The notes below the pieces were generated by a model. The model was not told the DNA's origin, ran no database searches, and saw only the letters and a list, made by a program, of their open reading frames with translations. DNA of 14,350 nt, from the NCBI GenBank assembly GCA_027063065.1, contig JAMOSO010000020.1, forward strand, positions 1 through 14,350. Reading direction: 5' to 3'. The position numbers and the translations under genes were made by a program. Of the stretch, positions 1-7,180 are shown in pieces; positions within the stretch are counted from its first letter, which is position 1, and every line of letters begins with the position of its first letter. Source of the DNA: Planctomycetota bacterium. GTDB lineage: Bacteria > Planctomycetota > JAMOSO01.

Positions 1-1488
1 ATTAGCTTGCAACTGCTCATATAATTTTAAAGACGCCTCTTTAGCTTTTTCATCTTTGATTTTTAAAGTTGTAATCACTACTTGAAAAGGTGCCAATGAC
101 AAAGGTAAAGATATGCCATTTTCATCGCAACCATTTTCAATAGCGGCGGCCAATAAACGATTAACACCAATACCATAACAGCCCATAATTAATGGCTTGC
201 TTTTACCTTGACTATCCAAAATATTGGCACCCATACTTTCAGAATACTTAGTGCCTAATTGAAATATATGTCCCGCTTCAATACCCTTGATTAACTGCAA
301 TTTATTTTGACACTTAGGACAACAATCGCCCTCGACAACTTGTCTAATATCTGCCCAAGTATCGATGTTACAATCTCGTTCTAAATTACAATTTTTTAAA
401 TGATAATCTTTTTTATTAGCACCAACAGTAATGGCATCAATATCCTTTAGTGCTAAATCGGCAATAATTTTTATCTTTAACCCAACTGGACCACTAAAAC
501 CAACTGCCCCACCTGTGGCTGTTTCTATTTCGTGTGCTTCTGCCAATACAAAATCACTTGCACCGATAACTGTTGCTAATTTAGTCTCGCTGACTTCGTG
601 ATCACCGCGCAAAACAACTGCGATAATTTCTGTACCATTGCTAAAAAGCATTGTCTTAGCCAAATCATCTGTTTGTAATTTTAAAAACGCACTGACATCT
701 TCAATACTTTTAACATCTGGAGTGTGTACCTCTTCCATATCTAATAATCCAGATTTTTTTACAGGCAATGGTGATGCAGATGCTTTTTCTAAATTGGCAC
801 TATATCCACACTCATTACACAAGGCAATTGTATCTTCGCCAACTTCAGAAGGTATCATAAATTCATGTGATGACGCACCGCCCATAGCGCCTGTATCAGC
901 CTCTACGGGGGTGTATGGTAATCCACAACGCGTCATAATACGGCAATAAGTGGCGTGCATATTATCATATTCTTCCTGCAACGACTGCATATTCTCGTGA
1001 AATGAATACGCATCTTTCATAATAAATTCTCTAGAACGCATCACGCCATAACGCGGTCTTATTTCATCGCGAAATTTAGTCTGTATCTGATATAAATTTA
1101 ATGGTAATTGCTTATAAGATTTGATTTCTTTACGTACCAAATCCGTTATAACCTCTTCATGGGTTGGCCCCATAATAACTTCACGACCATGACGATCTTT
1201 AACTATCATCATATCATCACCAAGCGCACCAAAACGACCTGACTCTTCCCATAATTCTTTTGGCTGCATCGCTGGCATAAAAACTTCCTGCGCTCCACTC
1301 TTGTCCATTTCTTCACGGATAATATTTTGCACCTTATGCAAAGCTCGCACACCTAATGGCAAATAAGTATATAAACCCGAGCCTAATTTTCTGATATATC
1401 CGGCACGCAACATTAATTCATGGGATTTAATCTCGGCATCAGATGGGGATTCTTTCATTGTGGGTATGAGACTTTTTGACCACTTCAT
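1..1488 (-). CDS. proS: Prolyl-tRNA synthetase, bacterial type with editing insertion (C-terminus cut by window edge)
   Basis: This enzyme charges tRNA-Pro with proline in the cytoplasm. The reverse strand is open from an ATG at 1488 to base 1, giving 496 codons with no stop. Bacterial ProRS is about 570 residues, so roughly 70 residues of the anticodon-binding domain lie outside the window. Class II motifs are clear: MGPTHEEVITD near residue 106, motif 2 FRDEIRPRYGVMRSREF near residues 138-154, and motif 3 GCYGIGVNRLLAA near residue 433. Between motifs 2 and 3 lies the INS (Ala-tRNA-Pro editing) domain, entered through GGASSHEF and CNECGYSANLEKA near residues 200-230 and containing TGGAVGFSGPVGL, so this is the long bacterial form. 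An AAGGAT ribosome site precedes the ATG at good spacing. The gene is divergent from floA. The family call is very secure. Confidence 0.97.
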   Translation of the reverse strand, partial: MKWSKSLIPTMKESPSDAEIKSHELMLRAGYIRKLGSGLYTYLPLGVRALHKVQNIIREEMDKSGAQEVFMPAMQPKELWEESGRFGALGDDMMIVKDRHGREVIMGPTHEEVITDLVRKEIKSYKQLPLNLYQIQTKFRDEIRPRYGVMRSREFIMKDAYSFHENMQSLQEEYDNMHATYCRIMTRCGLPYTPVEADTGAMGGASSHEFMIPSEVGEDTIALCNECGYSANLEKASASPLPVKKSGLLDMEEVHTPDVKSIEDVSAFLKLQTDDLAKTMLFSNGTEIIAVVLRGDHEVSETKLATVIGASDFVLAEAHEIETATGGAVGFSGPVGLKIKIIADLALKDIDAITVGANKKDYHLKNCNLERDCNIDTWADIRQVVEGDCCPKCQNKLQLIKGIEAGHIFQLGTKYSESMGANILDSQGKSKPLIMGCYGIGVNRLLAAAIENGCDENGISLPLSLAPFQVVITTLKIKDEKAKEASLKLYEQLQAN

Positions 1489-1519
1489 ATATTATCCTTA
1501 TTTTACATAAAAAGAAAAT

Positions 1520-1548
1520 ACGATATTCATAAGCGACTAGATGGTCAA
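1520..1548 (-). promoter_or_regulatory. Probable sigma-70 promoter for proS
   Basis: Read on the minus strand, TTGACC (1548-1543) is followed after 17 bases by TATCGT (1525-1520), about 30 bases before the proS start. The -35 box is one base from consensus; the -10 box is weaker. Predicted from sequence only. Confidence 0.5.
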
Positions 1549-1593
1549 GCAAATATGTAAGATATTAAAATACATCGGCGGTTTAATACAAGA

Positions 1594-1621
1594 TTGACCC
1601 ATATATATTAGAGCGTATACT
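1594..1621 (+). promoter_or_regulatory. Probable sigma-70 promoter for floA
   Basis: TTGACC at 1594-1599 and TATACT at 1616-1621 are separated by 16 bases, each one base from consensus. Transcription would start near 1628, leaving a leader of about 50 bases before the floA ATG. It sits back to back with the proS promoter in the same intergenic region. Confidence 0.6.
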
Positions 1622-1680
1622 GATATTTTAATACTTGGGATTTAAGGCAATATTTGCCAACAACATTAACGGAGAAAAAA

Positions 1681-2661
1681 ATGGCTTTAATTGGTTTTGC
1701 GATTGTCGGTTTATTTATATTAGTTTTTGGCATAATAATTTTAAAATTTGGAATGTTATATATCCAAGCTAGAGTATCTGGTGTCAAAGTTGGTTTTTTA
1801 AATTTAATAGGTATGACCCTCAGAAAAGTATCGCCAGCAGTTGTAATAAATACTGAAATTATGGGGGTTAAAGCGGGATTGGAAATCAATCGCGATAAGT
1901 TAGAAGCACACTATCTTGCTGGCGGTAATATTGTCAATGTAACAACTGCACTTATCGCCGCTAAAAAAGCTAATATAGATTTAAATTTTGATACGGCTGC
2001 CGGCATTGACCTTGCAGGTAGAGATGTATTAGAAGCTGTACAAACATCGGTTAATCCAAAGGTGATTGATGCTCCAAATCCAGCCAGCGGTTCACCTAAA
2101 ATTGCGGCTGTTTCAATGGATGGTATACAACTTTGGGCTAGAGCGCGTGTAACAGTACGTGCCAATATAGATAGATTAGTTGGTGGTGCCACAGAAGAAA
2201 CCATTATTGCCCGTGTATGTGAAGGCATTGTAACTACTATAGGCTCGGCTGAAATACACAAAAAAGTGCTTGAAAACCCAGATATGATTTCGCGCAAAGT
2301 TCTTGAAAAAGGACTAGATGCAGGTACTGCATTTGAAATATTATCCATCGATATTGCCGATATTGATGTCGGAGAAAATATTGGTGCAAAACTACAAACC
2401 GATCAAGCTGAAGCCGACAAACGTGTAGCACAAGCCCGTGCCGAAGAACGTCGTGCAATGGCTGTTGCTCAAGAGCAAGAAAATTCTGCAAAAGTAGAAG
2501 AAAACCGCGCCAAAGTGGTATTAGCCGAAGCAGAAGTGCCACTAGCAATGGCAGAAGCTTTACGCAATGGTAACCTAGGGGTTATGGACTATTACAAATT
2601 TAAAAATATCCAAAGCGATACTGATATGCGCAGTTCTATAGCTAGAGACGAAGAAGAATAA
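1681..2661 (+). CDS. floA: Flotillin-like protein FloA (SPFH family)
   Basis: FloA is a membrane scaffold protein that assembles in functional membrane microdomains (lipid rafts) on the cytoplasmic face. The product is 326 residues, a usual FloA length. Residues 1-28 form a hydrophobic membrane-inserting segment. The SPFH region follows, with [16 protein letters not shown]-type family sequence around residues 68-83. A long charged stretch rich in Ala, Glu and Arg (about 236-295) is a coiled coil. The C-terminus carries the FloA signature [18 protein letters not shown] (residues 300-317). An upstream TTG at 1654 would give a longer form, but the ATG at 1681 has a GGAG ribosome site seven bases ahead and starts directly at the hydrophobic segment. 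The stop codon directly abuts the next gene, so the two are almost certainly co-transcribed. No NfeD-like gene, often found next to floA, is present here. Confidence 0.95.
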   Translation: MALIGFAIVGLFILVFGIIILKFGMLYIQARVSGVKVGFLNLIGMTLRKVSPAVVINTEIMGVKAGLEINRDKLEAHYLAGGNIVNVTTALIAAKKANIDLNFDTAAGIDLAGRDVLEAVQTSVNPKVIDAPNPASGSPKIAAVSMDGIQLWARARVTVRANIDRLVGGATEETIIARVCEGIVTTIGSAEIHKKVLENPDMISRKVLEKGLDAGTAFEILSIDIADIDVGENIGAKLQTDQAEADKRVAQARAEERRAMAVAQEQENSAKVEENRAKVVLAEAEVPLAMAEALRNGNLGVMDYYKFKNIQSDTDMRSSIARDEEE

Positions 2662-3135
2662 ATGCAATTAGCAGGCATAGCCGATATTTTTCAAATTATC
2701 GTTTTAATAATTGTTTTTATTGGCCCCGCCATAGCTAGAATGCTTGGTGAGGCCAAAAAACAAACGACAAGTCAAACTGGTGATAAAGCAAACAAAAGCA
2801 ATAAAACAGTCGCAGAGTTAAAAAATTTATTAAAATCGTTAAGTGATCCAGATTCTAAATTTGCCTTATTTAATCCTTTAGATGATAATCTTGAGCAACA
2901 AGAATCTAGCCAAAATGCAACAGTATCTAAATCATTAGAGACTGCTAAAACAGTTGATATTTTGCAACCAAATACACAACACACTAAAATTCAACCAAAG
3001 TTAGTTAAAAACTCTAAAAAAATAGTAAAAAAAACTGATAAAGATATTAGTTTTAGAAAATATTTAAGAGGCCATTCACGCAAAAATACTATTATTTTAA
3101 GTGAAATAATGGGCAAACCACATTCATTGCGATAA
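2662..3135 (+). CDS. Small membrane-anchored protein encoded directly behind FloA, function unknown
   Basis: I do not recognise a named family. The 157-residue product starts with one hydrophobic helix (about residues 9-27, QIIVLIIVFIGPAIARML). A long polar linker rich in Lys, Asn, Ser, Thr and Gln follows. The protein ends in a compact basic and hydrophobic block at residues 131-157 that contains IILSEIMGKP and finishes at Leu-Arg. A disordered linker with a short ordered tail suggests a tethered peptide motif that binds a partner. Its ATG follows the floA stop TAA with no intervening base, so translational coupling with floA is likely and a FloA-related role is the simplest inference. The gene is real rather than a shadow: it is in an operon, has normal codon use and is the only long frame on this stretch. 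The function is not established. Confidence 0.8.
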   Translation: MQLAGIADIFQIIVLIIVFIGPAIARMLGEAKKQTTSQTGDKANKSNKTVAELKNLLKSLSDPDSKFALFNPLDDNLEQQESSQNATVSKSLETAKTVDILQPNTQHTKIQPKLVKNSKKIVKKTDKDISFRKYLRGHSRKNTIILSEIMGKPHSLR

Positions 3136-3157
3136 TTTAAATTTAATATTTAAAGCA

Positions 3158-3185
3158 TTGACAATGGTAGATGTTTTCCTATAAT
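3158..3185 (+). promoter_or_regulatory. Near-perfect sigma-70 promoter for rplS-yraN-PLD
   Basis: The full consensus hexamers TTGACA (3158-3163) and TATAAT (3180-3185) are separated by 16 bases. Transcription should start near 3192, giving a leader of about 30 bases before the rplS ATG. Perfect hexamers fit the high output needed for a ribosomal protein gene. The promoter begins only 22 bases after the end of the FloA-linked gene, and no GC-rich terminator is visible between them, so readthrough from the floA pair is possible. Confidence 0.8.
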
Positions 3186-3220
3186 TCTTCGATTTTACAG
3201 ACAACCTTGTGGGTATGATT

Positions 3221-3562
3221 ATGAATAAACTAGAACAATACAAAAAAGAAAAACAAACTTATGACGCTCCTTCTTTCTGCATTGGAGATACTGTTGATGT
3301 ATCTTTAAAAATAACAGAAGGTAATAAAGAGCGTATCCAGGTGTTCACTGGTACTGTCATAGCTTTAAATGCTGCCAAAACAAATGGCTCTTTCACTGTG
3401 CGTCACCTTCACCAAGGTCAAGGTGTAGAGAAGGTATTTCCTCTCGGAAGTGAAAGTATTCAAAAAATTGAAGTAAAACGCCGTGGCGATGTTCGCCGTG
3501 CAAAATTATACTATTTACGTGATCGTCAAGGCAAAGCTGTTCGCGTTCGCGAAAAAATATAA
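3221..3562 (+). CDS. rplS: 50S ribosomal protein L19
   Basis: L19 is a large-subunit protein located at the interface with the 30S subunit. From the ATG at 3221 the product is 113 residues, matching the usual 110-120. Family blocks are all present: the N-terminal MNKLEQYKKE helix, FCIGDTVDVSLKITEG, RIQVFTGTVIALN, SFTVRHLHQGQGVEKVFPL, and the C-terminal VKRRGDVRRAKLYYLRDRQGKAVRVREK. A GTG at 3209 and an ATG at 3215 are in frame, but 3221 has a GGG seven bases ahead and aligns with the family N-terminus. In many bacteria rplS follows rpsP-rimM-trmD. Here it heads its own unit behind a strong promoter, and the trmD block is absent from this side. The yraN gene after it is a common neighbour. Confidence 0.96.
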   Translation: MNKLEQYKKEKQTYDAPSFCIGDTVDVSLKITEGNKERIQVFTGTVIALNAAKTNGSFTVRHLHQGQGVEKVFPLGSESIQKIEVKRRGDVRRAKLYYLRDRQGKAVRVREKI

Positions 3563-3580
3563 TCACATACGGGTTGCTTT

Positions 3581-3970
3581 ATGCCCGAGTTTAAAACTTC
3601 CGCTATTTTTACTGGTAAAACAGGCAAAGATGCGGAAGTTTTTATTTGTAAAGAATTAAAACTAGCCGGATATAAAATATTAGCTCAAAATTGGCATAGC
3701 CCATTTGGTGAAATAGATATTATAGCTAAAATTGAAACCACTATTTGTTTTATAGAAGTTAAATACCGACAAAACGATACTCACGGCAATCCAGCAGAAT
3801 TTGTTACAAAAGCAAAGCGTAACCGCATTGCCAAGACTGCACAATGGTGGCTCACAAAACATCCCAAGATAAGCGATGCTGAACCAAGCATAAGCTTTGA
3901 TATAGCCTCCGTACTAGGTAGCAAATGCCATTATATAAACAACGCTTTTGAACCAAACTATGCGTATTAA
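3581..3970 (+). CDS. yraN: YraN/UPF0102 family protein (PD-(D/E)XK nuclease fold)
   Basis: This 129-residue product belongs to UPF0102, small cytoplasmic proteins with a restriction-endonuclease-like fold. Their exact role is unsettled; DNA processing or recombination is suspected. The family pattern is intact: GKDAEVFICKEL (residues 15-26), then KILAQNWHSPFGEIDIIA with the acidic residues Glu44 and Asp46, then FIEVKYR with Glu59 and Lys61, and SFDIASV near 105-111. The predicted catalytic Asp-Glu-X-Lys set is therefore complete. The start ATG lies 18 bases after rplS, with a weak GGG ahead of it, which suggests coupling to L19 translation. rplS followed by yraN, sometimes with rnhB between, is a conserved order in many bacteria. 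The last 11 bases overlap the next gene. Confidence 0.92.
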   Translation: MPEFKTSAIFTGKTGKDAEVFICKELKLAGYKILAQNWHSPFGEIDIIAKIETTICFIEVKYRQNDTHGNPAEFVTKAKRNRIAKTAQWWLTKHPKISDAEPSISFDIASVLGSKCHYINNAFEPNYAY

Positions 3971-4478
3971 AATCATTGCTTTAGTTATTTATCTAGCATT
4001 ACCGTTACAAACATTTGCCAAAACAAATATTGCTATTATTAACAAATATGCACCTACCATTGTAAAACATATAGATAATGCCAATAGTCATATCATTGTG
4101 GTGATGTATTTAATAACCTATAAAAAACAATACCCAAAAGGCCCTGTTGCCAACCTTTTAAACGCATTAATACGCGCTCATAAACGCGGAGTTTCTGTCG
4201 AAGTTATATTAGATAAAAACAACGACTACCGACATACTGGCAAAGAAGATTTAAAAAACCAAAATGCTTTTAATTACTTAAAAAAAGCAAATATTAATGT
4301 CAAATACGATTCTTTAACCAGAACGACTCATTCTAAAGTTTTAGTTATTGATAAACGCTATGTAGTAATAGGCTCTACAAATTGGAGCTATTCTGCTTTA
4401 GTTAAAAATCACGAAACAAGCCTTTTAATTGATTCTAAAAAGCTGGCTCAAGAAACCATCACATATTTAAAACAATGA
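3960..4478 (+). CDS. Secreted single-domain phospholipase D-like (HKD) protein, probable nuclease
   Basis: The product is 172 residues from the ATG at 3960. Residues 1-20 are a signal peptide (MRIK, then a hydrophobic run ending TFA before KT), placing it in the periplasm or outside. The mature part is one PLD half-domain, with VMYLITYK near residues 48-55 and LIRAHKRGVSVEVILD near 70-85. The catalytic HKD signature is complete: His124, Lys126, Asp131, then Gly138-Ser139 and Asn141. Single-HKD secreted proteins of this size resemble the bacterial endonuclease Nuc, which works as a dimer, so nuclease is more likely than lipase; this is family inference. The start overlaps the end of yraN by 11 bases in another frame, consistent with translational coupling. 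An in-frame TTG at 3948 would spoil the signal peptide. The 3' end overlaps the convergent membrane-protein gene by 12 bases. Confidence 0.88.
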   Translation: MRIKIIALVIYLALPLQTFAKTNIAIINKYAPTIVKHIDNANSHIIVVMYLITYKKQYPKGPVANLLNALIRAHKRGVSVEVILDKNNDYRHTGKEDLKNQNAFNYLKKANINVKYDSLTRTTHSKVLVIDKRYVVIGSTNWSYSALVKNHETSLLIDSKKLAQETITYLKQ

Positions 4479-4880
4479 AGGCTCGCAAATCCAATACAGC
4501 CAACTAGGCGAATGACTGACACCCAAAATAAAACCTCCCAAAAAATAAAATATTGCTATAAAAGCCATATCGATTTTATTTTGACGTTGTATTTGAATTA
4601 CTAAATTGCCAACAATCAATAACAATACCCCAATTATTGATTCTGGCATATAAAACATACACCAAAAGATAGTGCAAAATGAACCTATAATAGAAACATT
4701 AAACAATTGAAACAAAACAACCAACATTAATGGTGTGCACCTATACAACAAGCCATAAATTGACGCATCAATATGTATAGCTATGCACAAACCCATAACT
4801 AAACCAATTAAACTAAGTATATACAATAAGATATTAAGCCTAAGAACGCTTAATAAAGCAGGATATGACAGCTTGTACAT
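4467..4880 (-). CDS. Multi-pass membrane protein, function unknown
   Basis: No family is recognised. From the ATG at 4880 the product is 137 residues and very hydrophobic, with about four likely membrane segments: one within LLYILSLIGLVMGLCIAI, a second around the TPLMLVVLFQLFNV run, a third at SIIGVLLLIVGNLVIQI and a fourth at MAFIAIFYFLGGFILGV. It ends CEPSLF. Its 5' part overlaps the end of the GspM-like gene by 41 bases in another frame, making it the last member of the TPR-rpsT-gspL-gspM unit. The start is uncertain: a GTG at 4907 extends the frame but has no ribosome site, and a TTG or the ATG at 4796 further inside could also serve. By position it could replace a small secretion-platform component, but nothing in the sequence proves this. 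Confidence 0.65.
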   Translation of the reverse strand: MYKLSYPALLSVLRLNILLYILSLIGLVMGLCIAIHIDASIYGLLYRCTPLMLVVLFQLFNVSIIGSFCTIFWCMFYMPESIIGVLLLIVGNLVIQIQRQNKIDMAFIAIFYFLGGFILGVSHSPSWLYWICEPSLF

Positions 4881-5337
4881 TCCAATTGTTGTTTTGCTTA
4901 GAAGCACCGTCTAAACGCAAAGACGAGGTTTTAAGACCTATACCAGCACTTTCAAGATTATATAAAAAAGTAAACACTTTACTTATTTCTACATTTTTTA
5001 AAGAAACTGTTATTTTCAATTCAACCTCATGCTTTTTTTTATCTTTAACCCGCTCACTTGGATTCATACGTAGGATACTTGATTTACTAATACCAGCTTG
5101 CTTAATTTTGCTTTCGATAAAACCAATTATATTAGCCTGATCAAAACGTTTTAGCTCTCTAGGTATTTTTGATTTTTCATGCTTTAAAAATAAAATTTTA
5201 TTAGCATCATTACCCATAATTTCTAACGAATGCTTTGCTATTTTTAATTGAGATTGAGTTTGCATTTTTGCACTATTGGTAAAATAGGCACAAATCAATC
5301 CCACAAACAAAATTGCAAGTTTAAATTTAGGATTCAT
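4840..5337 (-). CDS. GspM/PilO-like secretion platform protein
   Basis: This 165-residue protein has the GspM/PilO layout. It starts with a short cytoplasmic end and one transmembrane helix (about residues 5-21, FKLAILFVGLICAYFTN). A helical stretch follows (25-80). A C-terminal ferredoxin-like domain (about 103-163) carries the pattern VSLKNVEISKVFTFLYNLESAGIGLKT, the usual 'inner helix then strand' signature of this group. In type II secretion, GspM binds GspL and stabilises the inner-membrane assembly platform; PilO does the same with PilN in type IV pili. Its ATG overlaps the stop codon of the GspL-like gene by one base (TAATG), so the two subunits are probably made in a coupled ratio. 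The assignment rests on architecture and neighbour, because sequence in this family is weakly conserved. Confidence 0.7.
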   Translation of the reverse strand: MNPKFKLAILFVGLICAYFTNSAKMQTQSQLKIAKHSLEIMGNDANKILFLKHEKSKIPRELKRFDQANIIGFIESKIKQAGISKSSILRMNPSERVKDKKKHEVELKITVSLKNVEISKVFTFLYNLESAGIGLKTSSLRLDGASKQNNNWNVQAVISCFIKRS

Positions 5338-6866
5338 TAGCGAACTCCCAAACGTATAGAAAAACTAACGCCAGCATCTTTACTACGCATTATAGGCTTA
5401 TCCGCCTTAATGCCCTTAACTTGTGATATTTTAGAACTAATGATTTCTGCTGTGGCAAAATCGCCGCACCATCCACGTAAATTTCCACCGCGCTCATTTA
5501 AATTTAAATATTCTATCTTAATTTCTGCCTGTTTTCCTATCTTTAATAAAATATCTTTAATATAAACCAATGTCGATGTATCTGCACCAGAACTACTGCT
5601 AGTGCTAGGCAAATCCTCTTTTAAGTTACGCAATTCGCCAGATAAAACTGATTTTAAATCCAAACCCTTATTAACATAAAAATCCGGATCTTTGGTAGGT
5701 AGTACAGTAGTAAAAATATCAATTTGCTGATTTTGAATACTTGCAAGATTGCGCTCTAAAGCAAAATATTGCTTTAGATTTAACGCACTAAAAACTATAG
5801 CACATATACCAACTAATACCGCCAGCAATAAAGCCTGAGATTTTAATTTATCTTCTAAGCCTCGGTAACTACATTGTTCTTGACGAAAATTAATCGATAA
5901 ATTTTCTTTAGCTGATTTATCTGCCATTGTAATGGCCTCGCCTAAAGCAATGGCGTAATCGACAGATAAGGGCTGTTCAGATATATCTGATGACAATTTA
6001 AAACCATCAATACCACTGACAGTTAATAAGCCTTCGCCTAAATATTTTTTAAATAAAATATCTATAGCAGGTATATCACTACCTTCACCAGTTATATATA
6101 TTGTGGCGTATTCCTCTTGTTGTACGCTCATTAATGTACGTCTTATTTGCCCAGCTAACTCCTCAAGCCCACGTTGTCTAACAGCCTCTAACGAGGGATT
6201 TACTTCTGTACTAAAACAAGCCTGATACGCCTGTTGATAGTCGATATTAGCATTGGTTGCCATATAAGATGCTAGCCAATGCGTACCCTGACGCAAGCCT
6301 CGTATAAACGATATTTTAGAATCTTGCAATACGATAATCCTACAACCATCTGTAGCCACATCTACCAGAGCAATTAAATCTGGCTTTTTATGTTTTTTAG
6401 CAAATAAATTAGCCAAACTAAATACGTCTAAGTTAATCTGCTCTGGATCACAATTACAACTTTGACAAATATCTAATAATTCTTGAATTTCAGAAATTGG
6501 TTTAGCAAATGCCATCACATTTGTTAAATGTGCATCAGCATTAATTTTATAATAATCGACTAAATAATCTTCAAGAGAGCCATCTAAAAATGACTCCATT
6601 TTAAATTTGATGGTTTCGCGTATTTTTAAATCATCGTCGAAAGGAAACGCAACCAGTCGCATAATGGTTGATTCTAAAGGTAAACTAATACCTAATTTTG
6701 CCTGCATAGGCAAAGCGCTTAAAACATCTTTTAAGGCTTTAGACTTATCCCCGTCCTCAATTTTAACTTCAATAATTTTTTTAATTGTGATAGTTGATGT
6801 TTCGGCATCAACTATCACCCCACGAACATAACGCCTACCTAGGTCTATACCGACTGCTAGGGTCAC
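5337..6866 (-). CDS. gspL: GspL-like (PilM-PilN fusion type) secretion/pilus assembly platform protein
   Basis: This 509-residue protein combines a cytoplasmic actin-like domain with a membrane helix and a periplasmic domain, the architecture of GspL. The N-terminus has the ASKHA phosphate motif VGIDLGRRYVRG (residues 5-16). A second strand-turn block, LIALVDVATDGCRIIVLQ, lies at 164-180, and ITGEGSDIPAID at 258-269. NFRQ at 326-329 precedes the transmembrane helix (about 344-363). The periplasmic part has the GspL-like stretch from IDIFTTVLPTKDPDF near 382 and a ferredoxin-like end (435-509). GspL recruits the secretion ATPase GspE and links it to GspM. The start codon is GTG, with GAGG about seven bases ahead. 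It lies 18 bases after rpsT and overlaps the GspM-like gene. PilM is the alternative name if the machine is a pilus; other machine genes are not in the window. Confidence 0.78.
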   Translation of the reverse strand: MTLAVGIDLGRRYVRGVIVDAETSTITIKKIIEVKIEDGDKSKALKDVLSALPMQAKLGISLPLESTIMRLVAFPFDDDLKIRETIKFKMESFLDGSLEDYLVDYYKINADAHLTNVMAFAKPISEIQELLDICQSCNCDPEQINLDVFSLANLFAKKHKKPDLIALVDVATDGCRIIVLQDSKISFIRGLRQGTHWLASYMATNANIDYQQAYQACFSTEVNPSLEAVRQRGLEELAGQIRRTLMSVQQEEYATIYITGEGSDIPAIDILFKKYLGEGLLTVSGIDGFKLSSDISEQPLSVDYAIALGEAITMADKSAKENLSINFRQEQCSYRGLEDKLKSQALLLAVLVGICAIVFSALNLKQYFALERNLASIQNQQIDIFTTVLPTKDPDFYVNKGLDLKSVLSGELRNLKEDLPSTSSSSGADTSTLVYIKDILLKIGKQAEIKIEYLNLNERGGNLRGWCGDFATAEIISSKISQVKGIKADKPIMRSKDAGVSFSIRLGVR

Positions 6867-6884
6867 CTTCGAGCCTCACAAACC

Positions 6885-7145
6885 TTATATTGCGTTGACG
6901 GCAATAGCTAAACGAGACTTATTACGAGCCGCATTAGATTTATGGATTAGATTTTTTGAAGCAGCTTGATCTAAACGCTTAGACACTACGCAATACTGTT
7001 TTGATGCACCTTCTTTATCACTAATATCAATAAGTTTACGAAGTTTTTTTACTTCTGTTCTTAATGCACTACGTTGTGATTTGTTGCGCAATGCTGCTTT
7101 TTCGTTTTGTCGAATTCTTTTTGTAGCTTGTGCTGAATTAGCCAT
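6885..7145 (-). CDS. rpsT: 30S ribosomal protein S20
   Basis: S20 binds 16S rRNA early in small-subunit assembly. The product is 86 residues, the usual length. It is highly basic and helical, with the family start MANSAQATKRIRQNEKAALRNKSQRSALRTEVKK and the C-terminal block IHKSNAARNKSRLAIAV. A strong AAGGAG site lies nine bases ahead of the ATG. rpsT is often monocistronic, but here it sits between a TPR gene (35 bases upstream) and a GspL-like gene (18 bases downstream). I found no convincing promoter of its own in the short gap, so it is probably transcribed with the TPR gene or from a promoter inside that gene. Confidence 0.95.
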   Translation of the reverse strand: MANSAQATKRIRQNEKAALRNKSQRSALRTEVKKLRKLIDISDKEGASKQYCVVSKRLDQAASKNLIHKSNAARNKSRLAIAVNAI

Positions 7146-7180
7146 GCTAATATTTCTCCTTGGTGTTTCTGTAAAAATTA

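Noticed and set aside
638-949. Open frame of 103 codons on the plus strand
   Set aside because: It lies wholly antisense to proS, whose class II motifs are clear. It has no ribosome site and no family resemblance.
1654-1680. TTG-initiated N-terminal extension of FloA
   Set aside because: It adds polar residues before the membrane segment, has no ribosome site, and the GGAG would then be inside the coding region.
1911-2548. Two minus-strand open frames antisense to floA
   Set aside because: floA is certain from its signature and length; these frames are low-complexity shadows without starts supported by ribosome sites.
3136-3154. AT-only inverted repeat after the FloA-linked gene, considered as a terminator
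   Set aside because: The seven-base arms consist only of A and T, with no T run following. The stability is too low, and such pairing is expected by chance here.
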